From Pontimicrobium sp. SW4 (GTDB lineage Bacteria > Bacteroidota > Bacteroidia > Flavobacteriales > Flavobacteriaceae): DNA of 64,000 bases. Positions within the stretch are counted from its first letter, which is position 1; each line of letters opens with the position of its first letter. Positions 8,165 through 17,238 of this stretch are shown here, in pieces. The stretch is taken from the NCBI RefSeq assembly GCF_039954625.1, contig NZ_CP157199.1:434001-498000 (forward strand), written 5' to 3'. Both the position numbers and the translations under genes were made by a program. The notes beneath the pieces are model-generated. The model did not search any database. It was not told where the DNA came from and worked only from the letters and a program-made list of their open reading frames with translations.

Positions 8165-9445
8165 TCAAAGTATTTCTAAAACACGCTCCAAAGCCATGCC
8201 TCTTGACCCTTTAATTAGTATGGTGGCATTTTTAAGTTTAGAAACATTTAACTCACTTTTTAAATCATCAAAAGTTTTGTAAAGTACAACTTTTGAAGAC
8301 TTAAACTTTGTGTCATAAAAATTATTGCCAACTAAAAACACCTTGTTAATATTTAAATTGTTGGCATAATTAGCGATATGCTCGTGCTCCATTCTTGTTT
8401 CTTTACCAAGCTCAAACATATCACCAAGTATAGCTATTTTATACTTAGCATTTAATTGGTTAAAATTATCAAGTGCAGCTTTCATACTTGTTGGGTTTGC
8501 ATTATAAGCGTCAAGTATTATTTTATTGGAGCCTTTTTGAATTATTTGCGAGCGATTGTTTTCTGGGATATAACTTTCAATGGCTTTTTTAATATGGATG
8601 GTTGTTACACCAAAGTAGTTTCCAATAGCTATTGCTGCAGAAATATTATTAAAATTATAACTGCCAATTAGTTGACTTTCGATTGTTTCATTGTTATATT
8701 TTACAATCACAAAAGGATTAGCTTCTACTAATTCAATATTGCAATTAGATGTATTATTACCAAAACTATATGAGTTCTTGTAATCATTTAATTGCTTTAA
8801 CTGCGTTTCATCATTATCATTTATAAAAATAAGTCTCTCATTAGCTTTTAAATGATTATACAATTCACTCTTACCTTTAATAACACCTTCAATACTCCCA
8901 AAACCTTCTAAATGTGCTTTCCCAAAATTGGTAATGTATCCATAATCTGGTTGAGTGATTGCGCATAAAAATTCAATTTCTTTTTGATGATTTGCTCCCA
9001 TCTCAACAATACCTATTTGGGTAGCACTGTCCATTGAAAGCAACGTTAATGGTACTCCAATGTGATTATTTAAATTACCAACGGTAGCTGTGGTTTTATA
9101 TTTTTTTGACAGAACAGAATTAATAAGTTCTTTAGTAGTGGTTTTACCATTACTGCCAGTAAGTGCTACTATTTTTAATCCTAAAAAGTGACGATGATAG
9201 TTTGCTAATTCTTGAAGCGTTTTAAGTACATTCTCTACTAGAATATAATTCTGATTTAAAGCAACTTCTTTTTCATCTACAATCGCGTATTTAGCACCTT
9301 TCTCTATGGCGCTTTTTGCAAAAGCATTTCCATTAAAATTCTCGCCTTTAAGTGCGAAAAACAGACAATTTTTAGTAATTTTTCTAGTATCAGTACATAC
9401 CGTTGTGTGCTTTAAAAAAAGCTTATGTAGTGCTTCAATCTTCAT
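8165..9445 (-). CDS. murF: UDP-N-acetylmuramoyl-tripeptide--D-alanyl-D-alanine ligase
   Basis: Cytosolic ATP-dependent ligase adding D-Ala-D-Ala to UDP-MurNAc-tripeptide, the last soluble step of murein precursor synthesis. 426 residues: N-terminal uridine-binding domain (VCTDTRKITKNCLFFALKGE), P-loop ALTGSNGKTTTKELI near residue 93, VEMGANHQKEIEFL, and the C-terminal domain with ILDAYNANPTSMKAALDNF and AILGDMFELG. It is the one Mur ligase missing from the dcw cluster at 33-49 kb; here it lies downstream of gldJ behind a terminator. Confidence 0.95.
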   Translation of the reverse strand: MKIEALHKLFLKHTTVCTDTRKITKNCLFFALKGENFNGNAFAKSAIEKGAKYAIVDEKEVALNQNYILVENVLKTLQELANYHRHFLGLKIVALTGSNGKTTTKELINSVLSKKYKTTATVGNLNNHIGVPLTLLSMDSATQIGIVEMGANHQKEIEFLCAITQPDYGYITNFGKAHLEGFGSIEGVIKGKSELYNHLKANERLIFINDNDETQLKQLNDYKNSYSFGNNTSNCNIELVEANPFVIVKYNNETIESQLIGSYNFNNISAAIAIGNYFGVTTIHIKKAIESYIPENNRSQIIQKGSNKIILDAYNANPTSMKAALDNFNQLNAKYKIAILGDMFELGKETRMEHEHIANYANNLNINKVFLVGNNFYDTKFKSSKVVLYKTFDDLKSELNVSKLKNATILIKGSRGMALERVLEIL

Positions 9446-9458
9446 AGATTAAATGTAA

Positions 9459-9492
9459 TAAAAAAAGTCCCAACGGAAACCGTTAGGACTTT
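9459..9492 (-). terminator. terminator between gldJ and murF
   Basis: On the minus strand AAGTCCTAACGG pairs with CCGTTGGGACTT (one G-T) around a short TTT loop and is followed by seven T. It lies just after the gldJ stop, so murF probably has its own start of transcription or relies on read-through. Confidence 0.8.
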
Positions 9493-9512
9493 AATTTTAT
9501 AACTTAAAAAGT

Positions 9513-11195
9513 TTAATTTTTCTTTTTGTTCTTTTGTTTCGATTTCGATCCAATTCTAGACATTGCGCATCTAAATCCAATATAGTCTGTAGCCATATCT
9601 TGTGGGAAGTAACGTCTTTGCGCAGGATCTAACCAGTAAGCTCTATCTCTCCATGATCCACCTTTGTAAACTCGAACTTCATCACTAATTAAAGACGTTC
9701 TGTTATTGCCTTTGTCGTATTCTCTTATCAAGTTTCCAGCTGAATCTATTTCAACATTATGTCTTGGAGCGTTATACATTTTTTTAGTGGTTGAAACTTC
9801 TTCACCTTCTTCGCTATCATTGAAGCTTTCAAAGTAACGAGACGAACGTTTGTCACCATCTCTAAAGTTACGGTTGTCGCTAGTGTCAAAGTTGTTTCTT
9901 AAGTATGTTTCATTTTCGTCAACAGCAACTTGTGCAATTTCTCCTGGTAAGTTTCTAGCAATGACTTTACCATTACTTAAAGTATCATAAACAATATCGT
10001 TTGCAGTTACTATTTTAACTGTTCCATCATCATTAATAGCATTTTTAGTATAAACGTTACCACGATAGTAGTTAAAATCATTAAACTCATCATCTACAAT
10101 AGGTCTGTAAACATCGGCAACCCATTCGGCAACATTTCCTGCCATATCATATAAGCCATGATCGTTAGGCTCGTACGACTTTACTTGAGCAGTAATATCT
10201 GCACCATCATCAGACCATCCTGAAATTCCGCCATAATCACCTTTGCCTTGCTTAAAGTTAGCTAATTGGTCACCACGTACTTTACGACTTCCAGAACGAG
10301 TGTATTGTCCATCCCAAGGATATTTTTTACGTCCTCTATATACATTATAGCTTCTTAATTCGGTTAAACCTAAAGCTGCATATTCCCACTCAACTTCTGT
10401 TGGTAGTCTGTATTTTGGAGATAAAACCCCTGTGCCTCTGTTTGCGTATACGTTTATAGTATCACCAGCAGCATTTGTTTGAACTCTTTTTCTTCTACCT
10501 TCTGGCTTTGTTATACTATCGTTTCCTCCATAAGTTAATTTAGGAGCGTTAATATATGTATCGGTATTGAAATTTGCATCAGAAGTAGCAGTATTACGAG
10601 CGCCACGAACTAAGTATCCTGATTCCTCAAGGTACATTTCGTTAACTCTATCTGTTCTCCAATTTGCATATTCTACAGCTTGAATCCAGCTAACACCTAC
10701 TACAGGATATTCGGCATATCCAGGATGACGCAAATATTCGTTGGTCATCATTTCATTATATCCTAGACGGTTTCTCCAAACTAATGTATCTGGAAGCGCA
10801 CCATTATAAATAGCTTTAAAATTTGGGTCTTCTGGCGGATACACTCTTTTAATCCAATCTAAGTACTCCATGTACATCATATTGGTAACTTCGGTTTCAT
10901 CCATATAGAATGATTGGACGTGTTGCTGATTAGGAGTATTGTTCCAATCATGCATCACATCGTCTTGAACTTTTCCCATAGTAAAAGTTCCTCCTTCAAT
11001 AAATGCTAAACCTGGAGCAGTTGCTTGCTCTTTAAAGCTTGTGTTATATTGAAATCCTCCATCTTTGGAGTTAATTGCCCATCCAGTTCCTCTAGAAGTG
11101 TTCTTAGAATTAGATGATTTTTTACAACTAAACATTGATAGTGATAATGCTATAACTAGCATTATTCTTAGTGTTGCGGCGTTTTTCATATCCAT
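9513..11195 (-). CDS. gldJ: gliding motility lipoprotein GldJ
   Basis: Outer-membrane-associated lipoprotein needed for gliding and for type IX secretion in Flavobacterium. 560 residues with a lipoprotein signal ending LSMFSC (lipidated Cys24), then an FGE-sulfatase/C-type-lectin-like domain: GLAFIEGGTFTMG, FYMDETEVTNMMY, YPVVGVSWIQAVEYANWR, YRLPTEVEWEYAA, GLYDMAGNVAEWVADVY and, near the end, VYKGGSWRDRAYWLDPAQRR with GFRCAM. GldK is a paralogue, but the position beside porU and porV fits gldJ. It is transcribed divergently from porU. Confidence 0.93.
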   Translation of the reverse strand: MDMKNAATLRIMLVIALSLSMFSCKKSSNSKNTSRGTGWAINSKDGGFQYNTSFKEQATAPGLAFIEGGTFTMGKVQDDVMHDWNNTPNQQHVQSFYMDETEVTNMMYMEYLDWIKRVYPPEDPNFKAIYNGALPDTLVWRNRLGYNEMMTNEYLRHPGYAEYPVVGVSWIQAVEYANWRTDRVNEMYLEESGYLVRGARNTATSDANFNTDTYINAPKLTYGGNDSITKPEGRRKRVQTNAAGDTINVYANRGTGVLSPKYRLPTEVEWEYAALGLTELRSYNVYRGRKKYPWDGQYTRSGSRKVRGDQLANFKQGKGDYGGISGWSDDGADITAQVKSYEPNDHGLYDMAGNVAEWVADVYRPIVDDEFNDFNYYRGNVYTKNAINDDGTVKIVTANDIVYDTLSNGKVIARNLPGEIAQVAVDENETYLRNNFDTSDNRNFRDGDKRSSRYFESFNDSEEGEEVSTTKKMYNAPRHNVEIDSAGNLIREYDKGNNRTSLISDEVRVYKGGSWRDRAYWLDPAQRRYFPQDMATDYIGFRCAMSRIGSKSKQKNKKKN

Positions 11196-11230
11196 ACTTT
11201 TTAAGTAAGTCAGTTTAATATTTGGTGTTG

Positions 11231-11259
11231 CAATATAGTAATTAAAGATAATAACACAA
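11231..11259 (-). promoter_or_regulatory. possible gldJ promoter (TTG and TATATTG)
   Basis: On the minus strand a TTG (11259-11257) is followed after about 19 bases by TATATTGC, one base short of TAnnTTTG. It sits 36-64 bases upstream of the gldJ start in the divergent gap with porU. The weaker -7 match keeps confidence low. Confidence 0.35.
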
Positions 11260-11377
11260 GGTTTTTTCTAAAAAAATGTGCATTTCATCCTATTTTTTAT
11301 ACAGAATATCGGATTTTTAACCTTGTTTCTGCTCAATTTTGTTACTCTAAAACGCAGTTTATCATGATTTATTATTG

Positions 11378-11385
11378 TAACTTTG
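11378..11385 (+). promoter_or_regulatory. putative -7 element (TAACTTTG) of porU
   Basis: A perfect TAnnTTTG match lies 52 bases before the porU ATG (11438). No TTG is found 17-23 bases upstream. The element lies in the only intergenic space available to drive porU-porV. Confidence 0.5.
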
Positions 11386-11437
11386 AACAAAATTAATATT
11401 GCTATACTATACCCAAATAACAAGCGTTAATTCTTTT

Positions 11438-14400
11438 ATGAAGAAACTCCTTTTTTCAGTTGTTTTATTAACCACATTACTAAACTATTCTCAACAAAAA
11501 CAATTTACTATTGATTGGAATGGTACGAGAATACTGTCTACTTCGTCATCAAGAGTAGAAGTCCCTTCTTTTAATGACTCTAACTTTACTTTTGATCATG
11601 TTAGTGGTTTAAAATACATTCATCAATGGGAAACAAGTGATTTTGTAGATGAAAACTCCTTGAAAATTTCTAATATATCATATATAACTATTTCAAAAAG
11701 TGAATTAAAAGATGTAAGATTAGAAACAATTCCTAAAAAAATTAAATCAGAAATAAAAAATACTAATAGTAGAGGTAAGCGTGCAGTGTATTTTGAGATT
11801 TCACCAATTATCATAGATAATGGAGTTTATAAAAAAATTAAAAGTTTTACTATTTCCTATAAAAACAATCAAGCAAATAGAAATCGTTCATCGAGTAGAT
11901 TAATTGTTAACTCTGTTTTAAGTCAAGGTGATTGGTATAAATTTTATATTGAAAAAACAGGTGTATTTAAATTGTCTAGAAACTTTTTAAGTGATTTAGG
12001 TATTAGTACTAATAATATTGACCCAAGATCTATTAGGGTATTTGGACAAGGAGGAAGTATGTTGCCAATGGAAAATTCGGTATTTTATCCTTTAGACTTA
12101 ACAGAGAACCCTGTAAAAGTTGTTGGAGGCGAGGATGGTGTTTTTAATAATAATGACTATATATTATTTTACGGAGAAGGACCAACAGGATATAATAGTG
12201 AAAGTAATACTAATATTAATGCATATACCGATAAGGCATATTACTTTATAAATGTGAATTCTGGAAGTAATGCAAAGCAGGTACAGGATTATATTGAGCC
12301 TATAGGAGCCGTAAATACAACCATTGATACCTTTCATGATTATCAATTCCATGAATTAGACGAATATAATTTAGCAAAATTAGGAAGACGTTGGTTTGGA
12401 GATAGATTTGATTTTGACCCAGATAAAGTGTTTGACTTTCAAGTACCAAATATAGTGACCTCTGAACCTGTTACTCTAAAGGTATATGCAGCTGCAGTAG
12501 GAGAGGTGCAAACAAGTATGCGATTAAGAGTAAATGGTACTGATGTAGATAATTTTACTTTTCCTGCAATTAATGATCCAATTTTAGCAACGCAAGATTT
12601 TTTTGATGGAGATATTAATGTATCATCAGGAAATATCTCGGTAAACCTTACCTATAATAATAATGGAAACCCAACTTCTGAAGGATTTTTAGATTATATT
12701 TCTATTGAAGCTACTAGAAACTTGTCAGGTGTAAATGAGCAATTCAGGTTTAAAAACAATAATGTTCCATTGCTATCAGGAATTGGGCAGTACGATATAT
12801 CTAACGCTTCAAATATCACTGAAGTTTGGGATATTACTGATAAGTATAATATTACTTCAATAGAAAATAATAACGCTTCGGCTACTTTGAGTTTTAAAGG
12901 GCAGCTAGGTGAAGAGAAGAAATATATTGCACTAGATGCTTCAGATTTTTATGCGCCAAAGAGTGAATCTAAATCCAGAGTTAGAAATCAAAACATTAAG
13001 GGGACTATTTTTGAAAATGCACAAGGTCAATTTGAAGATGTAGATTATATTATAATTGCGCGTGAAGATATGTTAAGTCAAGCAGAGCGCTTAGCGCAAA
13101 TAAATAGAGATCAAAACAAATTAAATGTCAAGGTTTACACATTGCAAGATATATATAATGAGTTTAGTTCTGGAAATCAAGACGTATCTGGAATTAGAAA
13201 TTTTGTAAAATATGTCTACGATAACGCAAGTGCACCTAACAATAGATTGAAGTATTTATGTTTGTTTGGTGATGCATCTTACGATTATAAAGATAGAGTG
13301 TCAAACAATACTAATGTTGTTCCATCGTGGTATTCTATAAATAGTTTTAGTTTGTCAAGTTCTTTTGTGTCTGATGATTTTTATGGTATGATGGATTTAA
13401 ACGAAGGAAGTATGCATTCTTCTGATAAATTAGATATTGCTGTAGGAAGAATTTTAGCCGATACACCTCAAAGAGCGAGAGAGCTTGTTGATAAAGTAGA
13501 ATCATATTATCAAGAAGAAGCTTATGGTAGCTGGAGAAATAATTTTATGGTTATCTCTGATGATGTAGATGAGTCATGGGAAGGTATTTTACAGCAAACG
13601 ACCGACGATATTGCTGATGATGTTACTCAAAACAAGCCATTTATTAATGCTATAAAAGTACATTCAGATGCATTTGTACAAGAATCAACAGCAGGAGGCG
13701 AAAGGTATCCAGCTGTAAACAAAGCAATTTTTGATAATATTGAAGTTGGGGCTTTAGTAGTTAATTATTTTGGACATGGAGGTGAAGATGGTTTAGCAGG
13801 CGAACGAATTTTTGATAAAATAAATGTTCAAGAGCTTAAAAATATATGTAAGCTAAATTGTTTTGTAACTGTAACTTGTGAATATACAAAGTTTGATAAT
13901 CCTTTAAGAGAGACAGCGGGAGAGTTTTTATATTGGAATAAAAAAGGTGGAGCTATTGGTTTAATTACAACCACGCGTCAAATTTTTGTTAGTGTTGGTG
14001 TATCTTTTAATGTTGTTTTAGAAGAGTATTTGTTTGCTTTTGGAACTAATGATTATCTTTCAATGGCTGAGGCATTACGCCAAACAAAAAATGATAATAG
14101 AATTTCTGGAGTTTCTCAAAGACGCTTAGTCTTTTTTATTGGCGATCCAGCAATGAAATTAGCGTTACCAAAACCAAGTGTAAGACTTACCGAAGTTAAT
14201 GATGTACCTGTTACCGGAAACATGGATGTGTTACAAGCTCTTAGTCGTGCAAAAATTGAAGGCGAAGTAGTTGACGAATTAGGAAATGTTTTAACCAATT
14301 ATAATGGAGTGGTAACAGCCACAATTTTTGATAAAGAAATTGATAGGCAAACTCTATCAAACGACGGAACCACAAACGGAGGTCAAAGAGTGGTTATGGA

Positions 14401-15283
14401 TTATAAAACCCTTGGAGAAACCATTTTTAGAGGACAAGCTACCGTTACAAATGGTATTTTTGAGTTTGATTTTGTAGTCCCTAGAGATATTGGTGTTCCA
14501 GTTGGGAATGGTAAAATAAGCTTCTATGCTAAAAATGACAATCCATTACAAGATCAAGCAGGTGCTAATTTTGATATACAAATTGGAGGAATAAATAACA
14601 ATGCACCAGAAGATAATGAAGGACCAATTATTAATCTCTTCATGAATGATGAAAGCTTTGTTTCTGGAGGAATTACTAATGAATCACCTACATTATTGGC
14701 TAAATTACAAGATGATAATGGTATTAACACCGCTAGCGGAATAGGACACGATATTATAGCAATATTAGACGGAGACGAAACAAATCCGTTTAAGTTAAAT
14801 GATTATTATACAACAGATGTAGATGATTACCAAAATGGGATGGTAACCTATCCTTTCAGAGATTTAGAACCTGGATTACATACATTAACCCTTAAAGCAT
14901 GGGATGTTTATAACAATTCATCGACGTCTGAGATACAATTTGTGGTATACGACGAAAATGAGTCACTCGTTATCGATAATCTGCTGAATTATCCAAATCC
15001 TTTTGTTAATTACACAGAATTTTGGTTCAATCACAATAGTTCTGAGGTTTTAGACGTTTCAGTACAAGTATTCACAGTTTCTGGAAAATTGGTTAGGACC
15101 TTAAATGGTCAAACTAGTGGAGGAATTAAATCTACAAGCTCGGTATCTAAGGATATTGTTTGGGATGGACGAGATGACTTTGGAGAAAAAATAGGAAAAG
15201 GCGTTTACGTATATAAATTAACAGTGCGTTCTAAGCAATTAAATAAACAGGTAGAAAAGTTTGAAAAACTTGTGATACTATAA
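11438..15283 (+). CDS. porU: type IX secretion system sortase PorU
   Basis: Gingipain-family (C25) cysteine protease at the cell surface that removes the C-terminal signal of type IX secretion substrates and attaches them to the outer membrane. I chose ATG 11438 (MKKLLFSVVLLTTLLNYSQQ, a clear signal peptide), giving 1281 residues; an upstream TTG at 11399 only adds untypical sequence. The peptidase core lies at about 540-910: YIIIAREDM, YLCLFGDASYDY, then NYFGHGGEDG with catalytic His780 and TVTCEYTKFDNP with catalytic Cys814. The C-terminus (about 1190-1281) is an Ig-like domain with NYPNPFVN and DGRDDFGEKIGKGVYVYKL, the usual FlgD-like end. porV follows. Confidence 0.95.
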   Translation: MKKLLFSVVLLTTLLNYSQQKQFTIDWNGTRILSTSSSRVEVPSFNDSNFTFDHVSGLKYIHQWETSDFVDENSLKISNISYITISKSELKDVRLETIPKKIKSEIKNTNSRGKRAVYFEISPIIIDNGVYKKIKSFTISYKNNQANRNRSSSRLIVNSVLSQGDWYKFYIEKTGVFKLSRNFLSDLGISTNNIDPRSIRVFGQGGSMLPMENSVFYPLDLTENPVKVVGGEDGVFNNNDYILFYGEGPTGYNSESNTNINAYTDKAYYFINVNSGSNAKQVQDYIEPIGAVNTTIDTFHDYQFHELDEYNLAKLGRRWFGDRFDFDPDKVFDFQVPNIVTSEPVTLKVYAAAVGEVQTSMRLRVNGTDVDNFTFPAINDPILATQDFFDGDINVSSGNISVNLTYNNNGNPTSEGFLDYISIEATRNLSGVNEQFRFKNNNVPLLSGIGQYDISNASNITEVWDITDKYNITSIENNNASATLSFKGQLGEEKKYIALDASDFYAPKSESKSRVRNQNIKGTIFENAQGQFEDVDYIIIAREDMLSQAERLAQINRDQNKLNVKVYTLQDIYNEFSSGNQDVSGIRNFVKYVYDNASAPNNRLKYLCLFGDASYDYKDRVSNNTNVVPSWYSINSFSLSSSFVSDDFYGMMDLNEGSMHSSDKLDIAVGRILADTPQRARELVDKVESYYQEEAYGSWRNNFMVISDDVDESWEGILQQTTDDIADDVTQNKPFINAIKVHSDAFVQESTAGGERYPAVNKAIFDNIEVGALVVNYFGHGGEDGLAGERIFDKINVQELKNICKLNCFVTVTCEYTKFDNPLRETAGEFLYWNKKGGAIGLITTTRQIFVSVGVSFNVVLEEYLFAFGTNDYLSMAEALRQTKNDNRISGVSQRRLVFFIGDPAMKLALPKPSVRLTEVNDVPVTGNMDVLQALSRAKIEGEVVDELGNVLTNYNGVVTATIFDKEIDRQTLSNDGTTNGGQRVVMDYKTLGETIFRGQATVTNGIFEFDFVVPRDIGVPVGNGKISFYAKNDNPLQDQAGANFDIQIGGINNNAPEDNEGPIINLFMNDESFVSGGITNESPTLLAKLQDDNGINTASGIGHDIIAILDGDETNPFKLNDYYTTDVDDYQNGMVTYPFRDLEPGLHTLTLKAWDVYNNSSTSEIQFVVYDENESLVIDNLLNYPNPFVNYTEFWFNHNSSEVLDVSVQVFTVSGKLVRTLNGQTSGGIKSTSSVSKDIVWDGRDDFGEKIGKGVYVYKLTVRSKQLNKQVEKFEKLVIL

Positions 15284-15298
15284 TAATAATTATATTTG
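15270..15298 (+). promoter_or_regulatory. promoter of porV (TTTG, 17 bp, TATATTTG)
   Basis: TTTG at 15270-15273, a spacer of 17 bases, and TATATTTG at 15291-15298 fit the Bacteroidota consensus exactly. The -33 part lies inside the last codons of porU, so porV can be expressed separately from porU. A start near 15305 would leave a leader of about 40 bases. Confidence 0.72.
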
Positions 15299-15346
15299 CC
15301 AACATATTATGGCTGTTTAAACAGCAACTTAAATCAACATTTACTT

Positions 15347-16588
15347 ATGAAAAACTACATTTTAGCCCTAATTACAATAGGTTTTTTCGTTCAAGGTAGT
15401 GCACAAACATTAACCGAAATTATTCCTTACTCACAAGATAGTAGGGTCATTACAACTGGAGTCCCATTTTTATTGATAGCAGCAGATGCAAGAGCAGCAG
15501 GTATGGGAGATATGGGAGTTGCAACTTCTACTGATGTGTATTCGCAACAATGGAATCCTTCAAAATATGCCTTTTCAACTGCAAAATCTGGAATTGGTAT
15601 AAGCTATACACCTTATTTAAGTAAGCTAGTTAACGATATTTCTATTGGACAGGTTACTTATTTTAATAGACTTAATGAACGAAGTGCCTTTGCAGGAAGT
15701 TTTAAATATTTTAGTCTTGGTGAAATTGAACTAGTTGATGGTCCAAATGACACGCCAAGAATAGCAAAGCCAAATGAAATGACAATGGACTTATCCTATA
15801 CATTACGTTTAGCAGATCAATTTGCCATGGGAGTCGCACTACGTTATTTGCGTTCGGACTTAAAAATTATTGGAGTCGATCAAAACCCAGCACCTGCAAG
15901 TACTATTGGTGTTGATATTTCTGGTTTCTATCAAGGAGAAGAACAAGCTTACAGTGACTTTAATGGTCGTTGGAGAGGTGGATTCGCAATTCAAAATTTA
16001 GGACCAAAGATAAAGTATGACGATGCAGGTAGAGAAAACTTTATTCCAACTAACTTAAGACTTGGTGGAGGGTTCGATTTTATATTTGATCAATACAATA
16101 AATTAGCAGTAACTGCAGAGTTTACAAAACTATTAGTGCCAACACCTCCAGTTTTAGGTAAAGAGGTTGAATTTGAAGACACTAATGATAATGGTACTTA
16201 CGATGAAGGAACAGATACTTTAATTAGCGAAACAGATAATGTAATAGTTTCAGGTAAATCTACCGATGTTAGTTTTATTTCAGGAGTTTTTCAATCATTT
16301 GGAGATGCTCCAGGAGGATTTAGTGAAGAGCTTAAAGAGTTTACTTGGGCTTTAGGAGCCGAATATCAATATCAAGATTCTTTTGCATTAAGAGCAGGTT
16401 TTTTTAATGAAGCAGAAGAAAAAGGAGCTAGAAAATTCTTTGCACTTGGTGCAGGGTTTAAATACACAACTATTAATGTAGATATGTCTTATTTGTTCTC
16501 AGCGTCTAAAGTACAAAGTCCATTAGAAAATACATTACGTTTTTCTTTAACCTTTAACTTTGGAGATGGTGAGTATAACGAATATTAG
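15347..16588 (+). CDS. porV: type IX secretion outer membrane protein PorV (LptO)
   Basis: Outer-membrane beta-barrel of the FadL-like PorV family that carries type IX substrates from the translocon to the PorU sortase. ATG 15347 gives 413 residues with signal peptide MKNYILALITIGFFVQGSAQ. The N-terminal GVPFLLIAADARAAGMGDMG with STDVYSQQWNPSKYAF is characteristic of PorV/PorQ; the C-terminus ends in an aromatic barrel strand (RFSLTFNFGDG). A short acidic loop, EFEDTNDNGTYDEGTDTL, may be a surface loop. It lies 63 bases after porU. Confidence 0.93.
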   Translation: MKNYILALITIGFFVQGSAQTLTEIIPYSQDSRVITTGVPFLLIAADARAAGMGDMGVATSTDVYSQQWNPSKYAFSTAKSGIGISYTPYLSKLVNDISIGQVTYFNRLNERSAFAGSFKYFSLGEIELVDGPNDTPRIAKPNEMTMDLSYTLRLADQFAMGVALRYLRSDLKIIGVDQNPAPASTIGVDISGFYQGEEQAYSDFNGRWRGGFAIQNLGPKIKYDDAGRENFIPTNLRLGGGFDFIFDQYNKLAVTAEFTKLLVPTPPVLGKEVEFEDTNDNGTYDEGTDTLISETDNVIVSGKSTDVSFISGVFQSFGDAPGGFSEELKEFTWALGAEYQYQDSFALRAGFFNEAEEKGARKFFALGAGFKYTTINVDMSYLFSASKVQSPLENTLRFSLTFNFGDGEYNEY

Positions 16589-16614
16589 AAAAGAACAACA
16601 TATTTAAGATTTTT

Positions 16615-16647
16615 AAAAAACTATTGTATTTTACAATAGTTTTTTTG
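16615..16647 (+). terminator. terminator after porV
   Basis: AAAAAACTATTGTA pairs with TACAATAGTTTTTT around a TTT loop and is followed by T-rich sequence. The stem is 14 base pairs, between porV and cdd. Confidence 0.8.
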
Positions 16648-16663
16648 TCTAAAAAAGTCAGTA

Positions 16664-17146
16664 ATGAAGGAAATAAAAATAGAATCTACGCTTTATGTTT
16701 ATAATGCCTTAGAGGAATTACCTAAAGTTATTCAAAACTTAATGAATGAAGCAGTAGAAGCAAGAGAGAAAGCTTACGCACCTTATTCAAAATTTAGTGT
16801 GGGTGTAGCATTGCTTCTTGATAATGGAGAAGTAATAATAGGGAGTAATCAAGAAAACGCCTCGTATCCTTCAGGGCTTTGTGCAGAAAGAACTGCTATA
16901 TATTATAAAGGAGCTAAGCATCCCAATGCCAAAATTCTAAAAATGGCAATTATAGCAGGCTCTCAAATTAATAAAACGTCAGAGCCTATCCCACCTTGTG
17001 GAGCTTGTAGACAAGCTATTGTAGAGTATGAAATAAATCAAGAATCTCCTATCGAAATCTATTTTATGGGAGAAATAGGTAAAGTTGTAAAATCTAACTC
17101 TATTAAAAATCTGTTACCATTAGTGTTTGATAAGTCTGTTCTATAA
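16664..17146 (+). CDS. cdd: cytidine deaminase
   Basis: Zinc enzyme of pyrimidine salvage deaminating cytidine or deoxycytidine in the cytosol. 160 residues; homotetrameric-type family signature with AYAPYSKFSVGVAL, GSNQENASYPSGLCAERTA (Cys73 zinc ligand, Glu75 proton shuttle) and PPCGACRQ (Cys112 and Cys115 zinc ligands). It starts 17 bases after the porV terminator, so it probably has a weak promoter or relies on read-through. Confidence 0.95.
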   Translation: MKEIKIESTLYVYNALEELPKVIQNLMNEAVEAREKAYAPYSKFSVGVALLLDNGEVIIGSNQENASYPSGLCAERTAIYYKGAKHPNAKILKMAIIAGSQINKTSEPIPPCGACRQAIVEYEINQESPIEIYFMGEIGKVVKSNSIKNLLPLVFDKSVL

Positions 17147-17179
17147 CGTTTTCATTTAAAATTAACTCTTAACAGTTTT

Positions 17180-17207
17180 TTGGTTAATAACTAAAGTATT
17201 ACTTTTG
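17180..17207 (+). promoter_or_regulatory. promoter of pdhA-pdhC (TTG, 17 bp, TACTTTTG)
   Basis: TTG at 17180-17182 within a run of T, 17 bases, then TACTTTTG at 17200-17207 agree with the TTG/TAnnTTTG consensus. The start would fall near 17214, leaving a leader of about 25 bases before the pdhA ATG at 17239. Confidence 0.75.
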
Positions 17208-17238
17208 TAATTCGCTTAATTAAAACCAAAATTAGTCG

